From positions 37,812 to 101,811 of the forward strand of contig CAJTPM010000006.1 of NCBI GenBank assembly GCA_910578085.1: a stretch of DNA of 64,000 bases, read 5' to 3'. Origin of the DNA: an uncultured Lachnospiraceae bacterium (GTDB lineage Bacteria; Bacillota; Clostridia; Lachnospirales; Lachnospiraceae). The notes under the pieces are model-generated. The model was not told the DNA's origin and did not search any database. It saw nothing but the letters and a program-made list of their open reading frames with translations. Shown here piece by piece: positions 27,270 through 34,705 of the stretch. Made by a program: the position numbers and the translations under genes. Position 1 is the stretch's first letter; each line of letters starts with the position of its first letter.

Positions 27270-27296
27270 AATATCGGGTAGGGGTAAGGTAGGGGT
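27270..27296 (+). repeat. Right terminal repeat of the integrative element
   Basis: GGTAGGGGTAAGGTAGGGGTC begins a few bases after the integrase stop and matches the left-end repeat in the same orientation. A small hairpin (TACCGC...GCGGTA) follows at about 27314-27331. Confidence 0.5.
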
Positions 27297-27371
27297 CAAA
27301 CAGCAAAAGGAGCTACCGCCCGCAAGCGGTAACTCCCAGCGTTTACAACATTTTCCCGACAGGAAATTGTA

Positions 27372-28472
27372 TCAGACGTTAAATCTAAACAGGATCACAT
27401 CCCCATCCTGTACCACATACTCTTTTCCTTCCATGCCTACAAGCCCTTTTTCTCTGGCCGCAGACAGGGATCCCAGTTCCAGCAGATCTTTATAGTTGAC
27501 GACTTCCGCCTTGATAAAGCCCCTCTCAAAATCTGTGTGTATTTTTCCCGCCGCCTGGGGCGCTTTTGTACCGATCTTAATCGTCCAGGCTCTCGTCTCG
27601 TCCTCCCCTGCGGTAAGGAAACTCATCAGTCCCAAAATGCGGTAGCTGGCCGCGATCAGCTTATCAAGTCCCGACTGCTTAATGCCCATATCCTCTAAAA
27701 ACATCGCCTTCTCATCGTCGTCAAGCTCCGCGATCTCCTGCTCGATCTGGGCGCAGATCACAAACACCTCACTGCCGTTTTCAGCTGCAAATTCTCTCAC
27801 CGCCTGCACACCGCTGTTGGATGTTCCGTCGTCGGGAAGATCCTCCTCCGCCACGTTTGCCGCAAAAATAACCGGTTTCGCGGTCAGCAGATTGTAAGAG
27901 TTGAACCACGCCACATCATCCTCATCGTCGCCCACCTCAAAGCTCATTGCAAGTTTCCCGGACTCCAGGTGCGCTTTAATCTTTTCCAACAGTTCCAGCT
28001 CTTTTCCCAGTGTCTTGTCCATTCTGGCGCCTTTTGAAGTCTTTGCGATCCTTCTCTCCAGAATTTCCAGATCTGAGAAGATCAGTTCCAGATTGATGGT
28101 TTCGATATCTCTGAGCGGATCCACACTGCCGTCCACATGGACCACATTTTCATCCTCAAAACACCGCACCACATGAACAATGGCATCCACCTCACGGATG
28201 TTGGAGAGAAACTGGTTACCAAGGCCCTCCCCTTTGGAAGCCCCCTTTACCAACCCTGCAATATCCACAAATTCGATCACTGCCGGCGTCACCTTTTTGG
28301 AGTGATACATTTCCCCAAGCAGCCTGATCCGCTCGTCCGGCACCGCCACGATACCCACATTGGGATCGATGGTACAGAACGGGTAGTTTGCGGATTCCGC
28401 CCCCGCCTTTGTCAGGGAATTAAAAAGGGTGCTCTTTCCTACGTTGGGGAGTCCTACGATGCCTAGTTTCAT
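27372..28472 (-). CDS. ychF: Redox-regulated ATPase/GTPase YchF (OLA1 family)
   Basis: A 366-residue cytoplasmic Obg-related P-loop NTPase that binds ribosomes and is usually ATP-preferring. P-loop GLPNVGKSTLF, switch motif DIAGLVKGASKGEG, the altered G4 motif in FAANVAEED, and a C-terminal TGS-like domain (AWTIKIGTKAPQAAGKIH). Length is normal. An AT-rich gap of 354 bases (28473-28826) lies upstream; I see no gene or clear hairpin in it. Confidence 0.95.
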   Translation of the reverse strand: MKLGIVGLPNVGKSTLFNSLTKAGAESANYPFCTIDPNVGIVAVPDERIRLLGEMYHSKKVTPAVIEFVDIAGLVKGASKGEGLGNQFLSNIREVDAIVHVVRCFEDENVVHVDGSVDPLRDIETINLELIFSDLEILERRIAKTSKGARMDKTLGKELELLEKIKAHLESGKLAMSFEVGDDEDDVAWFNSYNLLTAKPVIFAANVAEEDLPDDGTSNSGVQAVREFAAENGSEVFVICAQIEQEIAELDDDEKAMFLEDMGIKQSGLDKLIAASYRILGLMSFLTAGEDETRAWTIKIGTKAPQAAGKIHTDFERGFIKAEVVNYKDLLELGSLSAAREKGLVGMEGKEYVVQDGDVILFRFNV

Positions 28473-28826
28473 ATTTCTATATACCTCCTTGGGAATGTCT
28501 TAAAAATAGGTACTTTTCGTAATTTCTATACTTCTTCGAGTACCAATTTAAGATGATTTTAAGCATTTTTTCAATATTCTGCACTTCACTTCCTTCGCCT
28601 TTTCATCATATGTCACATATATGTACAGATTCACAGTAATTCCTATGTTTGAGTGTTCTGAAATTATCTACAAGTTTCTGAACCATAGTATCAAATGCGC
28701 AGAAAGCCGAGCATTGATAGTATAGCACAGTAAAGTACAAAAGTAAATTACAGATCCATTACAATTCGCATACTGTTAATGTTGAATTGTCTGTTTTGAA
28801 CTAATCGTTCCAGCGTCACAAAAAAT

Positions 28827-29366
28827 TTATTGTTCTTCAATCACTTCTTCAATAATCTGCTTGATTTTTTTATTGCTCAACTGCGTGTGAAAAGAAACTG
28901 TGTAACCATCAATCGTAAGTTGCCTGAAGAAAGCTTCTGCACATTTAATTTTAGCTTCTTCCGTTCCACGTAGAGTGGACTTTTTTTCTACTAATTTTGT
29001 TTCAACCACAATATTCAGTTCCTTTGTGCCGTCCTTGCGCTCTACAACATACATAAAGTCCGGACTGTAAGTTTCACCGACAATCGTGGGAATTGCTATG
29101 CTGGACTTTGGAATTTTGCCATATACCACAATTTCATCAATCTCAGAATGCATAATATTTTCCTTTTCCAGCGGAGAATCAAAAGCAATGTGGTTATACA
29201 AATATTTATCAGAAGGTGTATCTTCAACAAACATAGTACCCACCTTCCCCTGTTTCATCACTTCTTTCGGTGAACCGTCTTTATATGTCAGTGCGGTTTC
29301 CATGACAGGCTGATTTGAGCGAGAATACCTGAATCGAGTCTGCAATTTTTCTATACGCCAATCTAC
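28827..29366 (-). pseudogene. Type III restriction enzyme Res, C-terminal remnant
   Basis: About 175 residues, QTRFRYSRSNQPVMETALTY, FVEDTPSDKYLYNHIAFDSP, EIVVYGKIPKSSIAIPTIV, PDFMYVVERKDGTKELNIVV and VETKLVEKKS, match the C-terminal nuclease part of type III Res subunits, including the PD...ExK core. The helicase half is absent. Restoring one missing T in CATTTGTAGAT (about 29359) joins it to the upstream Mod-Res frame, giving HFVDWRIEKLQTRF. Confidence 0.8.
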
Positions 29367-29734
29367 AAATGATTTACAATATTTGCGGCAGAATATTCAT
29401 TGATATGATCTGCTGGAATACCTTTCTCCTTATCCCCACTAATATAAACATTTTTGCTCTTTGCATTTTCAGGCTGATTGTTATGTATATCATCAGGAAC
29501 AATAACCGTTTCCGTATCAAGTGAAGCAATCATTTTAGCATAATTCTTGCCAAGAAACTTCAATTCATAACCTTCCTGCGATATGTCAACCTTATCTTTT
29601 AAAAATTCTGAAAATCTTACCATATCAAATGAACCGTCAGTATGAAAACAAGATGGAAAATTCTCACGCAAAATCTGCAATTCTTTTTGGTTAGGGGTTA
29701 CGGTTTCGTTTGCCACAATAATATCTTTAATCAT
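29363..29734 (-). pseudogene. Type III methyltransferase Mod N-terminus fused to Res
   Basis: The first 100 residues (MIKDIIVANETVTPNQKELQ, CFHTDGSFDMVRFSEFLK, AKSKNVYISGD) are the N-terminus of a type III Mod subunit up to just before its methyltransferase motifs. After residue 101 the frame continues with GIPADHINEYSAANIVN, which belongs to the Res subunit. About 3 kb or more of mod and res must have been lost between them. The start ATG 29734 is eight bases after AGGAG. Confidence 0.7.
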
Positions 29735-29914
29735 TTCCATTTCTCCTGTCAAAATCATTCCAATAGCTCATATCATACCACAAATATAACTACGGTTCCA
29801 GATTTTTATTATCCATTTTCCGCCGGTATCGTCTTACTTCCAAAACACATTCTTACAAAATACACCGTTCAGCGCATTTCTGATCCCTAAATAATAACCA
29901 CACTCACTTCCCTG

Positions 29915-31066
29915 TTACATGTTACGTATGTAAAACGCGATCTGATACGGCAGACGTTCTGCAGGTGTGGCAAGCTCCGTGCCCAGCAGTTTTTTGATAT
30001 TATTCATGCGGTAGATGATCGTATTCCGGTGCGTAAACATGTTCTGAGCCATCGCCTGTATGCTTCCATCAAACTCCAGATAACTCTGCAGCGTCTCCAC
30101 GTAATTTGAGTTATGCCGTCTGTCATGTTCTTCCAGCACAGACAAAGTATCCCGCTGTATCTGGGCAAGCAGACCGGTATCCGTACAGCTGTACAGCAGA
30201 CGATACATCCCCATCCCGTCAAACTGCAGGAGTGTGGTTTTTGTCCGCATCGCCATCCGGGCCGCCGCCTCCGCTCTCCGGTAGCTGACCGCAAGGTTTT
30301 CAATATCTGTCACCAGACTCCCAATGCCTACATAGAACGGTCTGTCCGGCATCCGCTTGTGTGCCCTATTTAACATCCCTTCACCCAGTTCAATCAGAAG
30401 TTCCTGCCTGATCGCATTGACGACAAGTACAAAAAACGAATTGTAATAAAAGAAGCTCCCATTGTGCGTAATCTGCTCCAGATACATCTGCAGTCGATAG
30501 GAAAGCCTTCTTCTGTCCACCGTATCCATCGAATCCAGCCCCTCGCTGGCGATGAGCATGACCTGAAATGTTCCGTCCACATCAAAATGAGGCAGCAGCT
30601 TTTTCCGATACGCATCCTGATTGTCCGGCTGCTCCACCGCGGCGATTAACGCGTTTACAACCTCCTCATCCGTGCTCTCCTGCACAAAGATACGGATGCT
30701 GAAATCCTTCATCATATCGGACAGATGGATCTCCCAGGGCACAGTCAGAAGCGGCAGATGGTTCTCCTCACAATATGCGAGCAGGCTGTCCGGCAGCTTT
30801 TCAATATAGTTCCCGGTATTGACAATCAGTCCGGCCGCATGGCGCTGCACCAGATGACTGGCTAACTCCATTATCGCCTCCTGCGTCGGAAATCCCAATC
30901 CCGTCGTGACCGCCAGCTCCTTTCCCCAGAAATGCCGTATGATTGTCGTATCTTCAACCAGATGCACCCAGCTGATCGAGTTAGACCACCCGTCTTTTCC
31001 CGCCAGATACTTCATCCGGTAACGCTCCTCCGAAGCAATCATCATATCCTGTATCGTAAAACCCAT
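29915..31066 (-). CDS. PucR-family transcriptional regulator
   Basis: A 383-residue regulator with a PucR N-terminal domain (GWSNSISWVHLVEDTTIIRH; AVTTGLGFP), a central GGDEF-like region (PFYVGIGSLVTDIENLAVSY) and a C-terminal helix-turn-helix (NMFTHRNTIIYRMNNIKKLL). Such proteins usually activate purine, amino-acid or GABA-type catabolic genes next door. Here the divergent neighbour is only a 54-codon frame, so the target may have been lost. Start supported by AGGAGG. Confidence 0.9.
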   Translation of the reverse strand: MGFTIQDMMIASEERYRMKYLAGKDGWSNSISWVHLVEDTTIIRHFWGKELAVTTGLGFPTQEAIMELASHLVQRHAAGLIVNTGNYIEKLPDSLLAYCEENHLPLLTVPWEIHLSDMMKDFSIRIFVQESTDEEVVNALIAAVEQPDNQDAYRKKLLPHFDVDGTFQVMLIASEGLDSMDTVDRRRLSYRLQMYLEQITHNGSFFYYNSFFVLVVNAIRQELLIELGEGMLNRAHKRMPDRPFYVGIGSLVTDIENLAVSYRRAEAAARMAMRTKTTLLQFDGMGMYRLLYSCTDTGLLAQIQRDTLSVLEEHDRRHNSNYVETLQSYLEFDGSIQAMAQNMFTHRNTIIYRMNNIKKLLGTELATPAERLPYQIAFYIRNM

Positions 31067-31295
31067 CCTCCCTGCCTCCTCTCTCCACTTTTTTATACAC
31101 CTGTCATGTCTGCAGTATCATCAATATCTGCAATGCAAACTCGAAAAACCTTTATGACCATTCTACCACTTTTTGTGCTGACAGTACATATTTTATATGC
31201 ATTTTTAGATATCAGTGCCATTGGATTTTCTTCTTTTTATGTTATGATGATAGTAGAAAACAAACACAAATAATAAAGTAAAGGAGGGGCATCTC

Positions 31296-31460
31296 ATGTT
31301 AACCATTTCAAACAGTTTTGTAACCAGCTACACCAATACATATACACCATCATGGATCAGATCCGAGCGCTATCTGTACTGCGGCGACTTTGCCGGGGAT
31401 CTTGCCGGAAGCAGACATGCGTCCTTCCTCGCATTTATCCGGAAGCTGCTTCACAGATAA
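31296..31460 (+). CDS. Short ORF (54 aa) behind a strong ribosome site
   Basis: ATG 31296 follows AAGGAGGGG. The peptide (MLTISNSFVTSYTNTYTPSW, then DFAGDLAGSRHASFLAFIRK) is not recognised. It is divergent from pucR and could be the 5' end of a lost target gene, or a leader peptide. The strong ribosome site is the main support. Confidence 0.4.
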   Translation: MLTISNSFVTSYTNTYTPSWIRSERYLYCGDFAGDLAGSRHASFLAFIRKLLHR

Positions 31461-31504
31461 ACGAATTCTGCTTTGAAACGAATACAGAAGATCGTCTGAA
31501 AATA

Positions 31505-31568
31505 ATATGCTCCCCACTGGACAGACAGGTGAACTCATAAGCATCTGCCTGCCCGGTGGGGAGCATAT
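31505..31568 (-). terminator. Terminator of the SHOCT-protein gene
   Basis: ATATGCTCCCCACTGG (31505-31520) pairs with CCGGTGGGGAGCATAT (31553-31568) with one G-T pair. On the minus strand it is followed by TATTATTTTC, downstream of the stop at 31643. Confidence 0.6.
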
Positions 31569-31642
31569 TCACGATTGACATTTTGTAAGTTTTTCTTCCG
31601 AATGATCCGATGCACGAACTTCTTTACCTGGCACTCTTCCGA

Positions 31643-32374
31643 TCACAATTTGGCTAACAGCACTGCCTTCTTTGCTGTAAACTCCTCCTCCGACAAAATG
31701 CCTGCATCCTTCATTTGGGAAAGTTTTTCAAGCTGTTCCAGCACATTTCCCCCGCTCTCCCGCTTCCCGCCCTTTTTCAGCTGATCCAGAATATCTTCCC
31801 TGCGGAGCAGATCCATGAGTTCTTTGCATTTAGCGGCCTGATTGTAGATAGTTACTCCGGTCAGCATTTCGACACGTAACGTCGCTTTTCGGGCATTCGC
31901 ATCCTGATACTCAATGACAACAACATTCTCCTGCTGCTGGTTTGCATCGTTGCCTGCTCCAAGCAACATCTCTGCATTGGAGATCGTCCTCTTCTCTATC
32001 CTGATGTCAGTGATGTCGTCATAAGGGATATCCAGATCATAGAGCCAGTCCTTTGTCGTGACAGTAACTCTGAACGCAAATCTGTCCGGCATGATATTCA
32101 TCCCCCATGCCCCGGCTTTTGCTTTCGGAATATCATCCAGACCGCCCACATACGTGAACTCATATCTTGCAATTGCACCTTCCAAAGTTTTTTTTAATTC
32201 CTTTGCCTCTTCATTGTAAGCTTTCATTGACGCGGCCGTATCATTATATGCTTTCCTGATTTCGGCTGCCGCCCCGGAAACTTTATCACTGATGCCTTTT
32301 TCATCGGCAAACCTGGTTGCCGCATCCTTCGCCTGATTTGCAGTATCCCTGATCTTATTCAATATAGAAGCCAT
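31643..32374 (-). CDS. SHOCT-domain cytoplasmic protein
   Basis: A 243-residue protein. The N-terminal 75 residues are a charged helix (NQAKDAATRFADEKGISDKV), the middle is a PH-like beta-rich domain (FAFRVTVTTKDWLYDLDIPY), and the C-terminus is a SHOCT motif (LEKLSQMKDAGILSEEEFTA). ATG 32374 follows GGAGGAGGG. Function unknown; SHOCT motifs are short oligomerisation tails. Confidence 0.8.
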   Translation of the reverse strand: MASILNKIRDTANQAKDAATRFADEKGISDKVSGAAAEIRKAYNDTAASMKAYNEEAKELKKTLEGAIARYEFTYVGGLDDIPKAKAGAWGMNIMPDRFAFRVTVTTKDWLYDLDIPYDDITDIRIEKRTISNAEMLLGAGNDANQQQENVVVIEYQDANARKATLRVEMLTGVTIYNQAAKCKELMDLLRREDILDQLKKGGKRESGGNVLEQLEKLSQMKDAGILSEEEFTAKKAVLLAKL

Positions 32375-32588
32375 TTTGATTCCCTCCTCCGTTAAATTAT
32401 CCTGCTTTCCTTTTGTTCCTGTTATAAAGTTATCATCTGTGTCAGACAGAAAGCGTCGTAGTATAAAATAATAAAATTTTTTCACATTTTTTTACTGCGC
32501 CACAGAATGTCTTATTAAATCTGTATTCTTATTCTGTCGATATAACTGACAAAGTCAACAATTCCGTTGCGGATAACAGGATTATTGA

Positions 32589-32640
32589 CTCTTGCGGCAG
32601 TCGCCAAATGTGCATGCAGGTATGCCCGCAAATTTCAAAA
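32589..32640 (+). repeat. Degenerate copy of the CGGCAGTCGCCA intergenic repeat
   Basis: GCGGCAGTCGCCAAA followed by TGCATGCAGGTATGCCCGCAAAT matches the start and end of the repeat at 60198-60295 with the middle missing. It lies in the leader of the WYL regulator gene. Confidence 0.4.
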
Positions 32641-32657
32641 GAAATGAGGTACTGCAA

Positions 32658-33653
32658 TTGAAAACTCAGGATATGGAAAAAGGAATGAAACTGGATCGTG
32701 TCATGGAATTGTTCTTCAGAGCCATGAAAGGCGAATCTCTCTCTGCCAGGCTGCTTGCCTTCGAATACAATGTTTCCACAAGAAGCATCACAAGAGACAT
32801 CAATTCTCTGAAAATCTTTCTTGCCGAGCATGCCGATCTGCTGGGATATCCGGAATTAGAATATTCCAGCACAGATCATTGCTACACTTTAAAAATGGAA
32901 CATTTCCTGTCGAATAAAGAACTGCTTGCGGTCACAAAAGTTCTGATAGGAAGCCGTGCGTTTAACAATCAGGATCTGTTATGTCTTATCGATAAGCTGA
33001 AAAGAAATACGACTGCCGCCGACAGATCCAGACTGGAGCAGTTAATCCGCAAAGAAATGTACCACTATGACGAAATCGGTTCCGACTGCCAAAGTGTGAT
33101 AGACAACCTGTGGAAACTGACGGACTGTATCGAAAAAAGACGCATCATTACCATCTCTTACTATAAAATGAACCGTGATGCAGTAAAGAGAAAACTCATT
33201 CCAGTGTCCGTTATGTTCAGTGAATACTATTTTTATCTGATCGGATATCTGTGCGAGACTGAAACTCCCGATACACCGATCTATTTCAGAGTGGACAGGA
33301 TCACGGAGATCACCGTGCACCGCGATACCTGTCAGCTTTCGGCAGGACAGAATTTTGACGAAGGTCTGCTTCGCAGAAAAAGCCAGTTTATGTGGCCGGG
33401 ACCTTCCCGGAGAATCCGGTTTGCCTTCACAGGGCCTTCCGTCCAGGCCATATTAGACCGCATTCCCACCGCCAGAATTGTGGATAAGCAGGAAGGTAAA
33501 TCCATTATAGAAGCAGAAGTCTCCGGCGCCGGAATCAAAATGTTTTTGCTCAGCCAGGGTTCCTGGGTAAAAGTTTTAGCGCCGGAGGAGTTTGTGAGGG
33601 AAATACAGGATGAGATTCAAAAGATGCAGTCCCTTTATTCCCGTGAGCAATGA
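32658..33653 (+). CDS. WYL-domain transcriptional regulator
   Basis: A 331-residue protein with an N-terminal winged helix (SLSARLLAFEYNVSTRSITR) and a C-terminal WYL domain (RIITISYYKMNRDAVKRKLI, YFYLIGYLCETETPDTPIYF, RVDRITEI). The TTG at 32658 has GAGG eight bases upstream; ATG 32673 or 32685 are alternatives. WYL domains bind nucleic acids or nucleotides and many act in stress or defence control. The last four codons and stop lie inside a dispersed intergenic repeat, so the natural C-terminus may have been altered. Confidence 0.85.
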   Translation: MKTQDMEKGMKLDRVMELFFRAMKGESLSARLLAFEYNVSTRSITRDINSLKIFLAEHADLLGYPELEYSSTDHCYTLKMEHFLSNKELLAVTKVLIGSRAFNNQDLLCLIDKLKRNTTAADRSRLEQLIRKEMYHYDEIGSDCQSVIDNLWKLTDCIEKRRIITISYYKMNRDAVKRKLIPVSVMFSEYYFYLIGYLCETETPDTPIYFRVDRITEITVHRDTCQLSAGQNFDEGLLRRKSQFMWPGPSRRIRFAFTGPSVQAILDRIPTARIVDKQEGKSIIEAEVSGAGIKMFLLSQGSWVKVLAPEEFVREIQDEIQKMQSLYSREQ

Positions 33654-33745
33654 GCCAGGCAGGCGTACTTAAAGCCAACCAGGGGTTGGCTTGGTTGGCT
33701 TGGATCTATTGGTGACTGTCGCGAGGGTGCAATACCCCGCACTTA
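33633..33745 (-). repeat. Dispersed intergenic repeat, copy B
   Basis: Read on the minus strand: GTATTGCACCCTCGCGACAG, then TCACCAATAGATCCAAGCC, a hairpin of AGCCAACC/GGTTGGCT, then GCCTGCCTGGCTCATTGCTC. The same order with substitutions occurs on the plus strand at 60198-60295. It starts in the end of the WYL gene and reaches close to the rsgA stop. Confidence 0.65.
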
Positions 33746-33750
33746 TCACC

Positions 33751-34638
33751 TCAGTATTTTTTTCTATTCTTTAATTCCTCATACAGCACCTTATAATTGT
33801 GATACCTTACATCGCTGATCTTCCCTGCCGCAAACGCCTCCTTGACACCGCAGTCCGGCTCACTGATATGCGCACAGCCCCGGAATCTGCAGCGCTTCTC
33901 ATATGCTTTAAACTCCGGATAATAGTCCCTTAACTTTTCTTTTTCCATATCAAAAAGCTGTAGGGACGAAAAGCCCGGCGTATCCATGATATAAGTATCT
34001 GAATCCAGCACAAACAGCTCCGAATGGCGGGTGGTATGCTTTCCCCTGTCAATCTTTCTGCTGATCTCGCCGGTCTCCATGGCCGCCTGCGGATACAGGT
34101 AATTGATCAGGGAGGACTTACCCACGCCGCTGGGACCGGCCACTGTCGTAGTCTTTCCCTGCAAAAGAGAGCGCACCGCTTCAAGCCCTTCCCTTTCCCT
34201 GACGCTGATAAACAGCACCCGGTAACCGCAGGTCTCATAGGCTTTCTGCAGATCCGCTCTCTCCTTTTCGGAAGCGATATCACTTTTATTAAAACAGATG
34301 ACACAGGGAAGCTTCTGCCCCTCCATCATGATCAGAAAACGGTCTAACAGGTTGAAATTCGGCTCCGGCTTCACGATGGCAAACACCACAAGCGCCTGAT
34401 CGATATTGGCCACCGCAGGGCGGATCAGGCTGCTCTTCCGCGGAAGGATTCTGGAAATATTTCCTGTTTTTTCAGACGCGTCTATCACTTCCAGCTCTAC
34501 GAGATCTCCCACCAGCGGTTTTATCTTCTCCCGTCTGAAAATGCCTTTCGCCTTACACTCATAAATCACGCCGTCCGCGGCATGCACATAATAAAACCCG
34601 CCAATTCCCTTGATTATCTTTCCCCGCATACGGAACAT
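33751..34638 (-). CDS. rsgA: Ribosome small-subunit-dependent GTPase A
   Basis: A 295-residue circularly permuted GTPase that assists late 30S ribosome assembly. OB-fold N-terminus (MRGKIIKGIGGFYYVHAADG), G4 motif FNKSDI, P-loop GPSGVGKSSLINYL, G3 DTPGFSS, and a C-terminal zinc motif (CRFRGCAHISEPDCGVKEA). All conserved elements are present. It is the last gene of the priA-to-rsgA minus-strand cluster, 67 bases after prkC. Confidence 0.96.
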   Translation of the reverse strand: MFRMRGKIIKGIGGFYYVHAADGVIYECKAKGIFRREKIKPLVGDLVELEVIDASEKTGNISRILPRKSSLIRPAVANIDQALVVFAIVKPEPNFNLLDRFLIMMEGQKLPCVICFNKSDIASEKERADLQKAYETCGYRVLFISVREREGLEAVRSLLQGKTTTVAGPSGVGKSSLINYLYPQAAMETGEISRKIDRGKHTTRHSELFVLDSDTYIMDTPGFSSLQLFDMEKEKLRDYYPEFKAYEKRCRFRGCAHISEPDCGVKEAFAAGKISDVRYHNYKVLYEELKNRKKY

Positions 34639-34705
34639 ACCGCTCCCCGCCTGTCAGCATACCGGCACAGCCGATATCATATTCTGATCAAACTGCCGCA
34701 GGCAG

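Larger units (their letters stand above)
18415..27300. mobile_element. Integrative element with rolling-circle Rep and tyrosine integrase
   Basis: About 8.9 kb of lower-GC DNA between lgt and ychF. It carries a Rep_1-like initiator at the left end and an excisionase-like gene, XRE regulators and a tyrosine integrase at the right end. Similar motifs flank it in the same orientation: TTAGGGGTGACGGTAGGGGT at the left and GTAGGGGTAAGGTAGGGGTC at the right. No relaxase, coupling protein or type IV secretion gene is visible, so it is a small, perhaps mobilisable or decayed, element. Exact core attachment sequences cannot be fixed from one sequence. Confidence 0.75.

Noticed and set aside
31505..31568. 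Terminator stem as an inverted repeat of an insertion sequence
   Set aside because: Spacing and the T-rich minus-strand tail fit a terminator, and there is no transposase or target duplication.
34024..34347. Plus-strand frame opposite rsgA
   Set aside because: Antisense to a complete conserved GTPase.
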